Counted from the first letter of the stretch, positions 1 to 9,500 are shown. The stretch is 64,000 bases of DNA from Aminobacterium mobile DSM 12262 (GCF_000526395.1 NZ_JAFZ01000001.1:682001-746000), one strand, 5' to 3'. A program made the numbers and translations. The notes: a model not told the origin generated them from the letters alone.

Positions 1-79
1 AGATGGAGAATTAGCGGCGGAGGCAGAATATAGTTTTATAATGGCGGAGCGGCTATCTGGAAAGACAACGGAGGATTAA
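1..79 (+). CDS. fabZ: 3-hydroxyacyl-ACP dehydratase FabZ, C-terminal end (partial)
   Basis: Only the last 25 codons are in the window, read from base 2 and ending in TAA at 77-79. The visible tail contains GELAAEAEYSFIMAER, which resembles the last beta-strand of FabZ-type hot-dog dehydratases. FabZ dehydrates 3-hydroxyacyl-ACP in fatty acid synthesis. A fabZ directly before lpxA is a classic arrangement in LPS-making bacteria, and the gap here is only 7 bases. The call rests on this short tail plus context, so a different hot-dog protein cannot be excluded. Confidence 0.65.
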   Translation, partial: DGELAAEAEYSFIMAERLSGKTTED

Positions 80-86
80 GAATAAT

Positions 87-893
87 ATGAGCGTAACTAT
101 TCATTCAACAGCTCTTGTGTCTCCTCAGGCTGAAGTGGAAGATGGAGTTGTTATTGGACCTTATTGCATAGTTGGAGATCGTGTTCACATAGGTAGGGAA
201 ACAGTTCTCGAAGCATACGTACGTATTTTAGATTACGTTGAACTCGGCGCAGAATGTCATGTTTTTGAAAATGCGATTCTTGGCAGAGAACCCCAGGATC
301 ATGGTTTTAAAGGGGAAGAATCGTGGGTGCGCATAGGAAACAGCGTTACATTAAGAGAAAATGTTACAATTCACCGAGCCAGCGGAGAAGGGGCGGTGAC
401 GTCGGTGGGGGACGGCTGTTTTATTATGGAAGGTGTTCATTTAGGGCATAATGTGCACATAGGGAAAGGTGTCACCATAGCGAACAAAGCTGGGCTGGCT
501 GGGTATGTTTCTATAGATGATGGAACAGTTATTGGCGGCATAGCAGGCATACATCAGTTTGTTCGGGTTGGACGCTACTGCATGATCGGAGGACTTTCCA
601 AAATTGTCAAGGATGTGCCTCCTTTTCTTCTTGTCGATGGGCATCCTGCCTCTGTGCATGGTATCAATCAAGTAGGATTAAAAAGGGCGGGTTTTTCTTC
701 TCATGATCGAATGGAAATAAAACGTCTTTATCATAATCTGTATCATTCAGGCCTTCCCTTCAGATCTGCTGCGGAAAACATAGAAACAGAAAACAACCCT
801 AACGCCGCAGAAGTTGTTGCTTTTATTCGTCAGGCCAAAAGAGGTATCAGTCCCTGGCCCAGAGAAATAAGGAGAGAAGACGATGACCATTAA
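87..893 (+). CDS. lpxA: UDP-N-acetylglucosamine acyltransferase LpxA
   Basis: Catalyses the first step of lipid A synthesis in the cytoplasm, transferring a 3-hydroxyacyl chain from ACP to the 3-OH of UDP-GlcNAc. The 268-residue product has the family length. Residues 1-190 are a left-handed beta-helix of hexapeptide repeats (for example VVIGPYCIVGDRVHIG near 21-36). The segment VHLGHNVHIG places H118 and H121 where E. coli LpxA has H122 and the catalytic H125. The KDVPPFLLVDGHPA segment and the alpha-helical C-terminus with GLKRAGFS also match. ATG start with GGAGG upstream. The 3' end overlaps kdsC by 11 bases, so the two are probably coupled. Confidence 0.96.
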   Translation: MSVTIHSTALVSPQAEVEDGVVIGPYCIVGDRVHIGRETVLEAYVRILDYVELGAECHVFENAILGREPQDHGFKGEESWVRIGNSVTLRENVTIHRASGEGAVTSVGDGCFIMEGVHLGHNVHIGKGVTIANKAGLAGYVSIDDGTVIGGIAGIHQFVRVGRYCMIGGLSKIVKDVPPFLLVDGHPASVHGINQVGLKRAGFSSHDRMEIKRLYHNLYHSGLPFRSAAENIETENNPNAAEVVAFIRQAKRGISPWPREIRREDDDH

Positions 894-1380
894 GCTTCTT
901 GCTCTGGATGTAGATGGTACGCTTACTGATGGTGGCGTCTATCTCGATGGGCGAGGCAGCGAGTTTAAACGCTTTGATATCCAGGACGGCATGGGAATTG
1001 CGAGGTTGCGTAAAAGCGGTGTCCATATAGCTATTATTAGTGGCCGTTATTCTTCTGCTACAGAAGGCCGTGCCCGAGAGCTTGGTATCGATCTCATTTA
1101 TAACGGAGTCCCCAATAAATATGAAACTCTTCTTGCCGTAGCGAAAATGCTGGATCTTCTCCCCTCAGAAATAGCCTATGCCGGAGATGATGTAAATGAT
1201 GTTGAATGCATTACCTGGGCAGGTCTAGGCTGTGCTGTGGCTAATGGAGTAGAAGAAGCTAAAAAAGCAGCAGATTTTGTTACCGCTGCATCAGGGGGGC
1301 GCGGGGCTGTAAGAGAAATAGCAGAATATATATTAAGAAACAACAAAATAGAGGAAACAGGGTGTGGCTCTGGTGCGTAG
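883..1380 (+). CDS. kdsC: 3-deoxy-D-manno-octulosonate 8-phosphate phosphatase KdsC
   Basis: A HAD-superfamily phosphatase that converts Kdo-8-phosphate to Kdo, the third step of Kdo synthesis. The 165-residue protein is the compact, cap-less size typical of KdsC. The nucleophile motif DVDGTLTDG lies at residues 9-17 (D9 nucleophile, D11 acid/base). IISGR follows as motif II and AGDDVNDVE near residue 100 supplies the Mg-binding acidic residues. It overlaps lpxA upstream and the permease gene downstream. kdsA, kdsD and kdsB are all in the same operon, which supports the assignment over a generic HAD phosphatase. Confidence 0.95.
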   Translation: MTIKLLALDVDGTLTDGGVYLDGRGSEFKRFDIQDGMGIARLRKSGVHIAIISGRYSSATEGRARELGIDLIYNGVPNKYETLLAVAKMLDLLPSEIAYAGDDVNDVECITWAGLGCAVANGVEEAKKAADFVTAASGGRGAVREIAEYILRNNKIEETGCGSGA

Positions 1381-2476
1381 ACACGGTAGAGGTATTCTCG
1401 ATCGTTTCATTTTAAAAGAGATGGCAGGGCCTTTTATCTTCGGTGTAATGTCTTTTACCATGGTTTTTGTTGCGGGGGATCTTCTTTTTCAGATCGCCAG
1501 TTTGATTATTGAGAAAGGAATCTCTCTCGGTGTCGTGGTTAGACTTTTCCTCTATCGCTTACCAGAGGTTATTATTCTTACCCTTCCCATGGCTTGCTTG
1601 CTCTCTTCGTTGTTGACATTCGGCAAGCTTTCGGCGAACAGTGAACTAGTAGCGTTAAAGGCGTCAGGAATTGCTTTCCAGAGGATTTTACGCCCTGTCA
1701 TTTGGGGGGCGATTATTGTAGGTTTTGCTGCATTGATTTTAAATGAAACTGTCGTTCCTTTTTCAAATCGTGCTGCTGAAAACCTTATGCGCTATGAGGT
1801 AATGCGAGAGAAGCCTTCTCTTTTGCAGGAGCAGGTTTTTTTGCGAGACGAGAGCCAGGGAGAGTTGAATCGAGTTATTTACATCGAAAAGCTCCAGCCC
1901 CGAAAAGGAACCATGAGTAACATCTTGGTTCAAGAATTTGAAAAGGGCAAACTTCGAAGAATAACTGTAGGAAAAACGGGACTATGGAAAGATGGGAAAT
2001 GGTGGCTTAATGATGGGGAAGTCTATCAGGTTGGAGAGACGGGCAAAGTTGAGCTTCTTTTTCATTTTGATCGCCAGCATTTTGAATTAGATCTCTCTCC
2101 TCAGCAAGTAGAACAGGCGTCACGGAAACCTAAGGAGATGAGCGCCACAGAGCTTTTAGTCCACATCCGACTTCTCAAAGCTCAGGGGGCTAGGCTTGCT
2201 CCTCTTTGGGTTATGTTCCATCTTAAATTAGCTGTCCCTTGGGCCAGTGTTGTGTTAGCTATATTAGGCGCCAGCCTTGGAGTTCGTTCTCATCGGACAG
2301 GATCTGGAGTCGGATTTGGTTTGAGCGTTGTTATTGTTTTTGTTTATTACGTGGTCATGTCTTTTTGTAAAGCCTTGGGAGAAACAGAGCATATGATGCC
2401 TTTTATAGCGGCATGGTTACCGAATGTGCTCTTCCTTCTCGTAGGGAGTTTCTTTGCTCGGAAGGCGAATGATTAA
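1364..2476 (+). CDS. LptF/LptG family LPS export permease (YjgP/YjgQ)
   Basis: Inner-membrane permease of the Lpt ABC exporter, which extracts LPS from the inner membrane. The 370-residue protein has the family layout: three hydrophobic helices in the first 120 residues, a soluble periplasmic beta-rich domain at roughly 130-265, and three C-terminal helices. The N-terminal stretch ILDRFILKEMAGPF and the GKLSANSELVALKASGI segment are typical of YjgP/YjgQ. GTG at 1364 overlaps kdsC by 17 bases; a second in-frame GTG lies at 1373. Only one such permease gene occurs in the window, so a homodimer or a partner elsewhere is possible and I do not choose between LptF and LptG. Confidence 0.9.
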   Translation: MALVRRHGRGILDRFILKEMAGPFIFGVMSFTMVFVAGDLLFQIASLIIEKGISLGVVVRLFLYRLPEVIILTLPMACLLSSLLTFGKLSANSELVALKASGIAFQRILRPVIWGAIIVGFAALILNETVVPFSNRAAENLMRYEVMREKPSLLQEQVFLRDESQGELNRVIYIEKLQPRKGTMSNILVQEFEKGKLRRITVGKTGLWKDGKWWLNDGEVYQVGETGKVELLFHFDRQHFELDLSPQQVEQASRKPKEMSATELLVHIRLLKAQGARLAPLWVMFHLKLAVPWASVVLAILGASLGVRSHRTGSGVGFGLSVVIVFVYYVVMSFCKALGETEHMMPFIAAWLPNVLFLLVGSFFARKAND

Positions 2477-3293
2477 AATGAATAATATTGTTGCAATTAT
2501 AGCGGGGGATGGGGCCCTCCCAGAGGCCATATGTTCTAAACTTCATCGAGAGGGGATTCCTGTATATCTTTTTCCCCTTGCAGATGATGTTCGCTCGCTG
2601 TCGCCGTATGTGACAGAAATTATTCCAGTAACTTCACTTAACCTTCAGGTTCTCTTAGAAAAGATGTTAATAAAAAAGGTGGACACTGTTATTCTTGCAG
2701 GCCGAGTTCCTAAAAGCCTTATGTACAATCGAGCAGCTCTTGACGAATTATTGCGTTTATCTCTATGCAATGGCGGCACGAACGATGATCATGCTTTGTT
2801 GGGGCGTATTGTGCAAACTATTGAGAGATCAGGACTTCGAGTGGCTGGATACAGGTCTATTGTCCCGGAACTTCTGGCTGAAATGGATTTTATAGCGGGA
2901 CGCCAACCTACAGAACAAGAAAAAAGAGACATAGAATATGGTCGATATATTCTCTCCCACACGTTATCCCTTTCTTTCGGACAGAGCGTGGTTGTTTGTG
3001 ACGGTTCGGTTGTAGCGATTGAGGCTATGGAAGGGACAGACGCCATGTTGAAACGAGCCGGAGAACTTGTACGCGGCGGCAGTGTCGTAAAGATGATGCG
3101 TGCCGATCAGGATGAACGTTTCGATATCCCAGTGGTGGGTCCTCTTACTCTTGAGGGGATGAAAACTGCGGGCCAGACATGTCTCGCCTTAGAGGCAGGA
3201 CGCACCCTTATTTTAGAAAAGGAACAATTCCTTCAGCTTGCAGAATCTGCGAATATTTCTGTAGTGGGGGTTGAATCTTGTCAGTCTTTATAA
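2469..3293 (+). CDS. lpxI: UDP-2,3-diacylglucosamine pyrophosphatase LpxI
   Basis: Hydrolyses UDP-2,3-diacylglucosamine to 2,3-diacylglucosamine 1-phosphate (lipid X) and UMP, taking the place of LpxH. The product is about 274 residues. It starts with IVAIIAGDGALPEAI, carries GRVPKSLMYN near residue 80 and a C-terminal catalytic half including PVVGPLTLEGMKTAGQTCLALEAG, all typical of the DUF1009/LpxI family. I chose ATG 2469 because it overlaps the preceding stop and has GGAAGG just upstream; ATG 2478 is an alternative. Its place directly before lpxB fits its substrate-product relationship. Confidence 0.93.
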   Translation: MIKMNNIVAIIAGDGALPEAICSKLHREGIPVYLFPLADDVRSLSPYVTEIIPVTSLNLQVLLEKMLIKKVDTVILAGRVPKSLMYNRAALDELLRLSLCNGGTNDDHALLGRIVQTIERSGLRVAGYRSIVPELLAEMDFIAGRQPTEQEKRDIEYGRYILSHTLSLSFGQSVVVCDGSVVAIEAMEGTDAMLKRAGELVRGGSVVKMMRADQDERFDIPVVGPLTLEGMKTAGQTCLALEAGRTLILEKEQFLQLAESANISVVGVESCQSL

Positions 3294-4375
3294 GTTGTGG
3301 AGAACCGTCAGGGGATCACTATGCAGCCTTATTGATTGGTTCCCTTCGGAAAATAACGTCTCGCCCTATCTTCGGAATGCTGGGGAAAGAAGGACAACAA
3401 GCTGGAGGAGAGGCCCTTTGGTCTATAGATCAGTTAAGCCTTATGGGAACATCTGATATTATCTCTGCCATACCACGACTTCTTTCATTGAAAAAGACCA
3501 TGGTCGATTATGTACTCCAAAAACGACCAGAGAGAATTGTCGTCATAGATAGTCCAGATTTCCACATTCCCCTTATTCGAAGCCTTCGTAAAAAAGGGTA
3601 CAAGAAACCTATCTTTTACATTGCCCCCCCTACCGTATGGGCTTGGCGCTCGCGACGAATTCAATCGTTGCGTCGATATTGTACAGCTGTATTTCCTCTT
3701 CTAAGATTCGAGCATCTCTTTATGATTCGGCATGGTGTCCCTTCTGTATGGAAAGGGCATCCTTTCCTGGATGAATATGGGGCAGATTCTGTCACAGAAC
3801 CTTCAAGTCGTACCATAGCTCTTTTGCCCGGAAGTCGAAAAGGGGAGGTAAAGAGACTTCTCCCTGTCCTTTTGGAATGTGCTGCTCTTTTTAAAGAAAA
3901 AGGGTATAATCCTGTTTTTTCGATTGCTCCTAGTTTCTCCTCAAAGTATCGAGAAGACCTAAAGGGAAAATTGATATCTTGGGATATTTTTGAAGGGAAA
4001 GGCATAGAGCTTATGAAAAAAAGTTGTCTTGTTATAGGGGCCAGTGGTACGGCAGCTCTAGAAGCGATGATGGTCAATCGTTTTATGGTGGTTATGTATA
4101 AAGGTTCCTTCATGTCGTGGTTTATCTATAAAATGATGGTGAAAACTCCATGGGTATCCTTGCCTAATATTATGGCAGGGGAGCAAGTATATCCCGAACT
4201 TTTACAGAAAAAAGCATCCTCCCACCGAGTAATGGAGGAAGCCCTTGCTTATCTTTCTGATCCCCTTGTAGCTGCGAGGAAACATGCAGATCTGGCCAGG
4301 GCTCGCTCTGGAATGGGGGAGTCGGGAGCTGTAGCCCTCTGGGCAGAAACAATCCTTCGAGGCGAAGTGCAATGA
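3278..4375 (+). CDS. lpxB: Lipid-A-disaccharide synthase LpxB
   Basis: GT19 glycosyltransferase that joins UDP-diacylglucosamine and lipid X to make the beta-1,6 lipid A disaccharide at the inner membrane. The 365-residue product begins SVFISCGEPSGDHYAALL, the LpxB signature. It also shows APPTVWAWRSRRI near 115, LLPGSRKGEVKRLLPVLLE near 190 and a GASGTAALEAMM segment near 250, where the family binds the UDP moiety. The start is TTG at 3278 behind GTGGGGG, overlapping lpxI by 16 bases. This is the canonical member; two other LpxB-like regions lie downstream. Confidence 0.95.
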   Translation: MSVFISCGEPSGDHYAALLIGSLRKITSRPIFGMLGKEGQQAGGEALWSIDQLSLMGTSDIISAIPRLLSLKKTMVDYVLQKRPERIVVIDSPDFHIPLIRSLRKKGYKKPIFYIAPPTVWAWRSRRIQSLRRYCTAVFPLLRFEHLFMIRHGVPSVWKGHPFLDEYGADSVTEPSSRTIALLPGSRKGEVKRLLPVLLECAALFKEKGYNPVFSIAPSFSSKYREDLKGKLISWDIFEGKGIELMKKSCLVIGASGTAALEAMMVNRFMVVMYKGSFMSWFIYKMMVKTPWVSLPNIMAGEQVYPELLQKKASSHRVMEEALAYLSDPLVAARKHADLARARSGMGESGAVALWAETILRGEVQ

Positions 4376-5478
4376 AACAGGTGACCCTTCTTGTAAATGG
4401 CCCGGGAGAACTTTGGGGATGGTGTCGCCCTCTTACGAAGTCTCTGAAGCAGATGGCCTATCAAGTTACCATTTGGCTTTTACCCTGTCAGTTTTCCACT
4501 GGCAGAGAAATGGAGGTAGCTCTTCGTTTAGGGGCTGATGTTGTTGTGGGACCTCTTTCTGCAGGAGCCACGTTAGCGGCATTCCATCATCATAATACAG
4601 ATATAGTTATACAGCTTGGCGGGGATTTGGTTTTTGGCCGCATCCTCGCCCGGCAGAATAAATCGCCTCTTTTATGTTATACCTATGGTGGAAAGAAAGG
4701 GCTTCAGCGTTGCGATAGTGTCCTTACAGCTTTTCGGGCTATGGCCGATACACTGCCACAAAAAACGGTAGTAGTAGGAGATTTGGTACAAGAGGGGTTG
4801 GCCATGGATTCGGGCCTTTCTCCCTGGCAAAGAAAAGATGGGGTCAAAATAGCGTTTTTCCCTGGCAGTCGACCGGCTATTCGCTCAAGGGCGCTTCCGT
4901 TTCTCTCAGAGGTCAGGTCTTTCCTTAGCAAAAGAATTAAAAATCTCCAGGTCGCGACACTTCTTTCTCCCTTTGCACACGTCGAAGAGCTTAACGCATG
5001 GAAAAAACAAGGATTAAATCCTACATGTACTGGAACGGCTGTGGCCCTTCGGGAAGCAGATCTGGCCCTTACGCAACCAGGGACCAATACCTTAGAGTTG
5101 ATGTATATGGGAATTCCAACTCTTGTTGCAGTTCCTTTCGCCTTCTTGCAGGTGATCCCTCTCTCCGGGCTGGTGGGACTTACGGCAGCTTTGCCTGTAG
5201 TGGGGCCTGTGTTGAAAGAAAAAGTTTTACGTTCCATGGCACGTCGGCGAACATATTATGTAGCTTGGCCTAACCGATTGGCCCACCGACAGATCATGAA
5301 GGAAACTGTAGGGGAGCTTACTCCAAATGAGGTGGCGTTGCAGCTTGTGTCTCTCTATGAAGACAGAGAAAGTTATGAAGCCCAGCGAATGTTGCTTCAT
5401 CATTGGGCGAACCTTGCTCCGAAAAACCCATCTCAAGTAATCTGTAGCATTGTGGAAAGGCTGTGTGTTTGTTCATGA
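4372..5478 (+). CDS. LpxB-like glycosyltransferase paralogue
   Basis: A 368-residue GT-B type protein related to LpxB but clearly distinct from it. It opens with LLVNGPGELWGWCRPL and LLPCQFSTGREMEVA. This pattern resembles, from memory, a cyanobacterial family that begins SNGPGEL..WVRP and is often labelled lipid-A-disaccharide synthase-related. FFPGSRPAIRSRALPFLSEV near 165 and LTQPGTNTLELMYMGIPTLVAVPF near 235 are the LpxB-type nucleotide-sugar half. Downstream is a hydrophobic loop (LSGLVGLTAALPVVGPVL). It overlaps lpxB by 4 bases and msbA by 4 bases, so it is tightly coupled to lipid A genes. Substrate unknown; an additional sugar transfer to lipid A or another polyisoprenoid acceptor is inference. 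Confidence 0.8.
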   Translation: MKQVTLLVNGPGELWGWCRPLTKSLKQMAYQVTIWLLPCQFSTGREMEVALRLGADVVVGPLSAGATLAAFHHHNTDIVIQLGGDLVFGRILARQNKSPLLCYTYGGKKGLQRCDSVLTAFRAMADTLPQKTVVVGDLVQEGLAMDSGLSPWQRKDGVKIAFFPGSRPAIRSRALPFLSEVRSFLSKRIKNLQVATLLSPFAHVEELNAWKKQGLNPTCTGTAVALREADLALTQPGTNTLELMYMGIPTLVAVPFAFLQVIPLSGLVGLTAALPVVGPVLKEKVLRSMARRRTYYVAWPNRLAHRQIMKETVGELTPNEVALQLVSLYEDRESYEAQRMLLHHWANLAPKNPSQVICSIVERLCVCS

Positions 5479-7235
5479 AGAGTAAAAAACACATCTATTT
5501 TCGTTTGCTAGGTTATACGAAGCCTTATTTTGGGAGACTTTTGGCGGCTCTGGGCTGTATGGTGCTGTCTTCCGTCTTTACAGTGATACCTCCATGGCTT
5601 CTGAAAAACGTAGTAGATGATGTGCTTATCGCTAAAAAAATGATGGTCTTGAATGTGCTTTCCATAGGGCTCGTATTCCTCTTTATTGGCAAGGGGATAG
5701 CCTCTTATGGCCACCAGTACCTCATGAATTGGGTGGGGCAGCGTATTGTTATGGATTTGCGTGTGCGTCTTTATGATCATATGCAGAGAATGTCTTTACG
5801 ATATATATATGGGAAACGCATTGGAGAACTTATGTCGCGTATTACCAACGATGTGAATGTACTCCAGAATATGGTGACGACTGTAATAGTAGACTTGGTA
5901 GTGCAAGGTATTACTTTTTTAGGAATGTTAGGGTTCCTTATTTATATTAACTGGCGTCTTACACTGGTTACCTTCGCTGTTCTCCCTGTAACTGTATGGA
6001 TTCTTGACCATGCCTCTAAAAAACTTCGTATTGTGGGGCATAATATCCAGGAGGAACTGGCCCGGCTCTCTGCCACTGTACAGGAGGCTTTATCTGCCAT
6101 TCGCATCGTCAGGTCTTTTGTAACAGAAGATTTGGAATCCAATAGATTTAAAGATCAAAACAAGGCTAATTTTAAAGCATTAATGCATGGAGTTCAGGTG
6201 CAATCTGCTCTTTCAGGTATTATTGAAGTTATACTTATTGCCGCTCTAGCCTTGATTTTGTGGCTTGGAGGCCGCGATGTAATTTATGGAGCCTTGACCC
6301 CTGGCGAGCTTATTGCTTTTTTAGGCTATCTTGGTTTTTTAGTTCAACCTATTCGCGTCTTTACCAGAGTTGTAAGCAATATGCAGCTTGGCCTTGCCGC
6401 GTCAGAACGTATATTTGCAATTCTCGACACTCCTTGTGAGATCCATTCGCCCAAAAACCCTGTCCCTCTCGGCACGTTGAAAGGGGCAGTGACAATGGAC
6501 GATGTTTGGTTTGCATATGTAGACGAACAGTGGGTTTTGAAAGGAGTGTCTCTTGAGGCTAAACCTGGGGAACGGGTTGCTATTGTAGGTTCTACTGGTG
6601 GAGGGAAATCTACTCTTATGGACCTCATTCCTCGATTTTATGATCCTCAGCGAGGATCTGTTTCTCTTGATGGACACAATGTGAAAAGCCTTGATCTCGT
6701 AGAGCTTCGGAAACAGATAGGTATTGTTCCTCAGGATCCTGTTTTGATGAAAGGGAGCTTGGCTTTCAATATCGCCTATGGTTTCCCAGATGCCACAATG
6801 GAAGATATTATTCGAGCTGCTCATATTGCGGGCATTCATGACTTTATCCAATCTCTCCCTGAAGGGTATGAAACGGAAGTGGGAGAGAGAGGAGTAACCC
6901 TTAGCGGTGGACAGCGTCAGCGTGTGGCTATCGCTCGTGCCATTATTCGTAACCCCCGCATTCTCATTCTAGATGAAGCTACTTCTTCTTTGGATGTAGC
7001 GGTGGAAAGCCAGGTACAGGAAGCTATGGAAAAGGCAATGGAAGGCAGAACATCTTTTGTGATCGCTCATCGTCTTTCCACTATTCGCAATGCCGATACC
7101 ATTCTTGTCTTGAATGAGGGGAAAATTTCAGAGAGTGGTTCTCACGAAGAACTGCTTGTAAGAGGTGGATTGTATCGTCATCTCTACGATCTTCAGTTTG
7201 GTGGTGGAGAAACAGGTTATGAAAGTACTCCGTAG
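5475..7235 (+). CDS. msbA: Lipid A flippase MsbA, ABC exporter
   Basis: Half-transporter of about 586 residues that flips lipid A-core across the inner membrane. The first ~310 residues hold six membrane helices (ABC type-1 exporter). The ATPase half has Walker A GSTGGGKST, Q-loop GIVPQDP, signature [15 protein letters not shown], Walker B ILILDEATSSLD and switch AHRLSTIRNAD. I chose ATG 5475 because it forms an ATGA overlap with the previous stop; GTG 5463 and TTG 5469 are in frame, and TTG 5469 has better spacing to GGAAAGG. Its place between lpxB and lpxK supports MsbA over a drug exporter. Confidence 0.9.
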   Translation: MKSKKHIYFRLLGYTKPYFGRLLAALGCMVLSSVFTVIPPWLLKNVVDDVLIAKKMMVLNVLSIGLVFLFIGKGIASYGHQYLMNWVGQRIVMDLRVRLYDHMQRMSLRYIYGKRIGELMSRITNDVNVLQNMVTTVIVDLVVQGITFLGMLGFLIYINWRLTLVTFAVLPVTVWILDHASKKLRIVGHNIQEELARLSATVQEALSAIRIVRSFVTEDLESNRFKDQNKANFKALMHGVQVQSALSGIIEVILIAALALILWLGGRDVIYGALTPGELIAFLGYLGFLVQPIRVFTRVVSNMQLGLAASERIFAILDTPCEIHSPKNPVPLGTLKGAVTMDDVWFAYVDEQWVLKGVSLEAKPGERVAIVGSTGGGKSTLMDLIPRFYDPQRGSVSLDGHNVKSLDLVELRKQIGIVPQDPVLMKGSLAFNIAYGFPDATMEDIIRAAHIAGIHDFIQSLPEGYETEVGERGVTLSGGQRQRVAIARAIIRNPRILILDEATSSLDVAVESQVQEAMEKAMEGRTSFVIAHRLSTIRNADTILVLNEGKISESGSHEELLVRGGLYRHLYDLQFGGGETGYESTP

Positions 7236-9483
7236 TTATCTTGATTGGGCGCGAGGGGATCGCCGAGTAAGTCCGTGGTCTCTCCTCATCCCCTTTGCTG
7301 GCATTTCTCACAGCCTGGTAGCAGCTCGTAACTACGCCTTTGACCACGGTCTTTTGGCGAGCTACGAGCCTTCTATTCCTGTTGTGAGTGTGGGTAATAT
7401 TACCCTTGGGGGTACCAATAAAACTCCTTTTGTGGAGATGCTCTCTCGCCATTTCTTGGGAATGGGGATCCGGGTGGGTATTGTAAGTCGTGGATATGGA
7501 GGGCGAACCAACGATGAACCTGTAATTGTCCAGGGTTTTTCTGCTAATCGAGATATAGTAGGAGATGAACCGCTCCTTTTGGCTTCCCGGCTTTCAAATG
7601 TACCAGTAGCTGTTTCTCGAGATCGTCTCAAAGACGTGGAAGCTCTAAAAAAACATAATGTAGAGCTTATTGTGGCAGATGATGCCTTTCAGCACCGTCG
7701 GTTGGGCAGGGATGTGGATATTGTTCTGGTGGATGCGTGTTGTCCTTTTGGAAATGGGCGCCTTATTCCTGCCGGTATATTGAGAGAGCCTCCCAAAGCT
7801 TTAAAGCGAGCCCATATCGTAGTTATTACCAAAGCAGATCAGGTATCGAGTGAAGAACTTCGCGCTGTGCGAGAAAAACTTTTGAAATATGTCCCGGCTT
7901 CTCGTTTGTTTACATCGCGTCTTGAACTTAAAACATGGTCTTTTTGGCAAGGGAGCTGGAAAGATATTTCTGGGTTTGAAGCTCGAGATTTACCCATAGT
8001 CGCCTTTTCAGCTATAGGAAGTCCAGCAAGCTTTAGAAGGACCTTGGAGCAAGCAGGGCTTAACGTATTAAAAGAACTTCGCTTTAAAGATCATCATCGT
8101 TTTGATGAAAGAGACATGAATAGGTTAGGTTCTCTGCGCAAAGAATTGGGAGCTGCCTACCTCGTGTGCACAGAAAAAGACGTATATAATTTGCCTGAAT
8201 GGGATGGAGACTGTCCGTTGCTCGTACCTATTATTTCTACAGTGATAGATGAGGAGCCTCGATTTTGGCGTATTATAGCCCAAACGCTGCAACCTCGCCT
8301 GGTGGTGGCTTCCAACGGGTATGGGGAGGATGCGATGGGAGCGTTGCTCGCAGAAAAGATCCGCAATCGTTTCCCTGGTGCTCTCATCTCTTCTTTTCCT
8401 ATAGTAGGGAAGGGCGAGCAATATCGTAATGCTGGTTTTATAGTGGATTCTTCTCCGTCTGAATCTCCTTCTGGCGGTGTCATAAAATATCATCTTTCTG
8501 ATTTATGGCGAGATCTGCGCTCTGGGTTGGTACGGCATATTTTTTCTCAATTTAAGGCTTGGCGGCGGTTGAGAGGTACTGTTCGGACACCTCTTTGTGT
8601 AGGAGATGTCTATCTCCTACTTCACACTTTATGGGGGCAGGGACAGCTTCCCTTGCTTGTTGCCACAGCAAAAACAGTTTACCTTAGTGGACATTGGCGA
8701 CTTGAGCGTTTTCTCATAAAACATCGATGTAGACGAGTATGGACTCGGGACGCAGAGACAGCTAAAGAGTTATCCCGTTCCCGAGCCAATGCAGTTTTTG
8801 CAGGGAATCCAATAATGGATCTTACCTGTGATAATAATAGTGGATCCTTCCAATGGCCAGAACATAAAGGAGTGAAGGTCCTTCTTTTACCTGGAAGCCG
8901 GCAACGTGCCTATCAGGATATGAAAATGCTTCTTGACGCAGCGTTGCTCCTTCAGGCAAACACTCCATGTTCTTTTGTGGCCGTTATAGCTCCTTCTTTG
9001 GATGTGAGAGAGCTTGTGCAGGGAGCTCCTGGCTGGAAAGTTATTCAAAATGGCGCAGGCATAGAAAGAGATGGAATACAGGTGTTTTTCCATTTCGGCT
9101 CCCTTGTTTCAGTGGCTAATAACGCCCATATCCTTATAGGCCTCGGTGGAACCGCTAATCAGGTATGTGCAGGCCTGGGAGTTCCAGTGGTTTCTATTCG
9201 AGAGAAGGGGAAACTCGTACAGAAAAAACTATTGGGGAACTCTGAAGTCCTTGTGGCGCCTGAACCGAAAGCTTTGGCAGATGCTGCTTACGCTATCCTT
9301 ACGGATAAGGAATTACGACAAGCGATGGCGGAAGAGGGGCGTCGGCGTCTCGGTGGCCCTGGTGCCCTTGATAATGTAGTGAACTACGTTGCAAAAGAAT
9401 TAGGTTGGGATTTGCGTTGCCGAATATATGAAAAAGTGTTTTGCTTTGGCGTTTCCCATTCAGATGGGACGATTGAGGATTAA
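7219..9483 (+). CDS. lpxK: Fusion: LpxK tetraacyldisaccharide 4'-kinase plus C-terminal LpxB-like glycosyltransferase domain
   Basis: A 754-residue fusion. Residues 1-350 are LpxK, which phosphorylates the 4' position of the lipid A disaccharide: N-terminal membrane-association segment, P-loop region near 60-70, [15 protein letters not shown] at 151-164 (family DDGFQH) and TEKDVYNLP at 318-326. The P-loop reads GGTNKT where the family has GGTGKT. Residues ~358-754 form a second GT-B domain starting [21 protein letters not shown], with [12 protein letters not shown] near 545 and [18 protein letters not shown] near 645. It resembles the lipid-A-disaccharide synthase-related family I recall from cyanobacteria and Deinococcus. 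ATG 7219 overlaps msbA by 17 bases; an upstream in-frame TTG at 7165 lies deep in msbA and is unlikely. LpxK alone is normally ~320-350 residues. Confidence 0.9.
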   Translation: MKVLRSYLDWARGDRRVSPWSLLIPFAGISHSLVAARNYAFDHGLLASYEPSIPVVSVGNITLGGTNKTPFVEMLSRHFLGMGIRVGIVSRGYGGRTNDEPVIVQGFSANRDIVGDEPLLLASRLSNVPVAVSRDRLKDVEALKKHNVELIVADDAFQHRRLGRDVDIVLVDACCPFGNGRLIPAGILREPPKALKRAHIVVITKADQVSSEELRAVREKLLKYVPASRLFTSRLELKTWSFWQGSWKDISGFEARDLPIVAFSAIGSPASFRRTLEQAGLNVLKELRFKDHHRFDERDMNRLGSLRKELGAAYLVCTEKDVYNLPEWDGDCPLLVPIISTVIDEEPRFWRIIAQTLQPRLVVASNGYGEDAMGALLAEKIRNRFPGALISSFPIVGKGEQYRNAGFIVDSSPSESPSGGVIKYHLSDLWRDLRSGLVRHIFSQFKAWRRLRGTVRTPLCVGDVYLLLHTLWGQGQLPLLVATAKTVYLSGHWRLERFLIKHRCRRVWTRDAETAKELSRSRANAVFAGNPIMDLTCDNNSGSFQWPEHKGVKVLLLPGSRQRAYQDMKMLLDAALLLQANTPCSFVAVIAPSLDVRELVQGAPGWKVIQNGAGIERDGIQVFFHFGSLVSVANNAHILIGLGGTANQVCAGLGVPVVSIREKGKLVQKKLLGNSEVLVAPEPKALADAAYAILTDKELRQAMAEEGRRRLGGPGALDNVVNYVAKELGWDLRCRIYEKVFCFGVSHSDGTIED

Positions 9484-9500
9484 AGGCAGGGGATAGAAGA

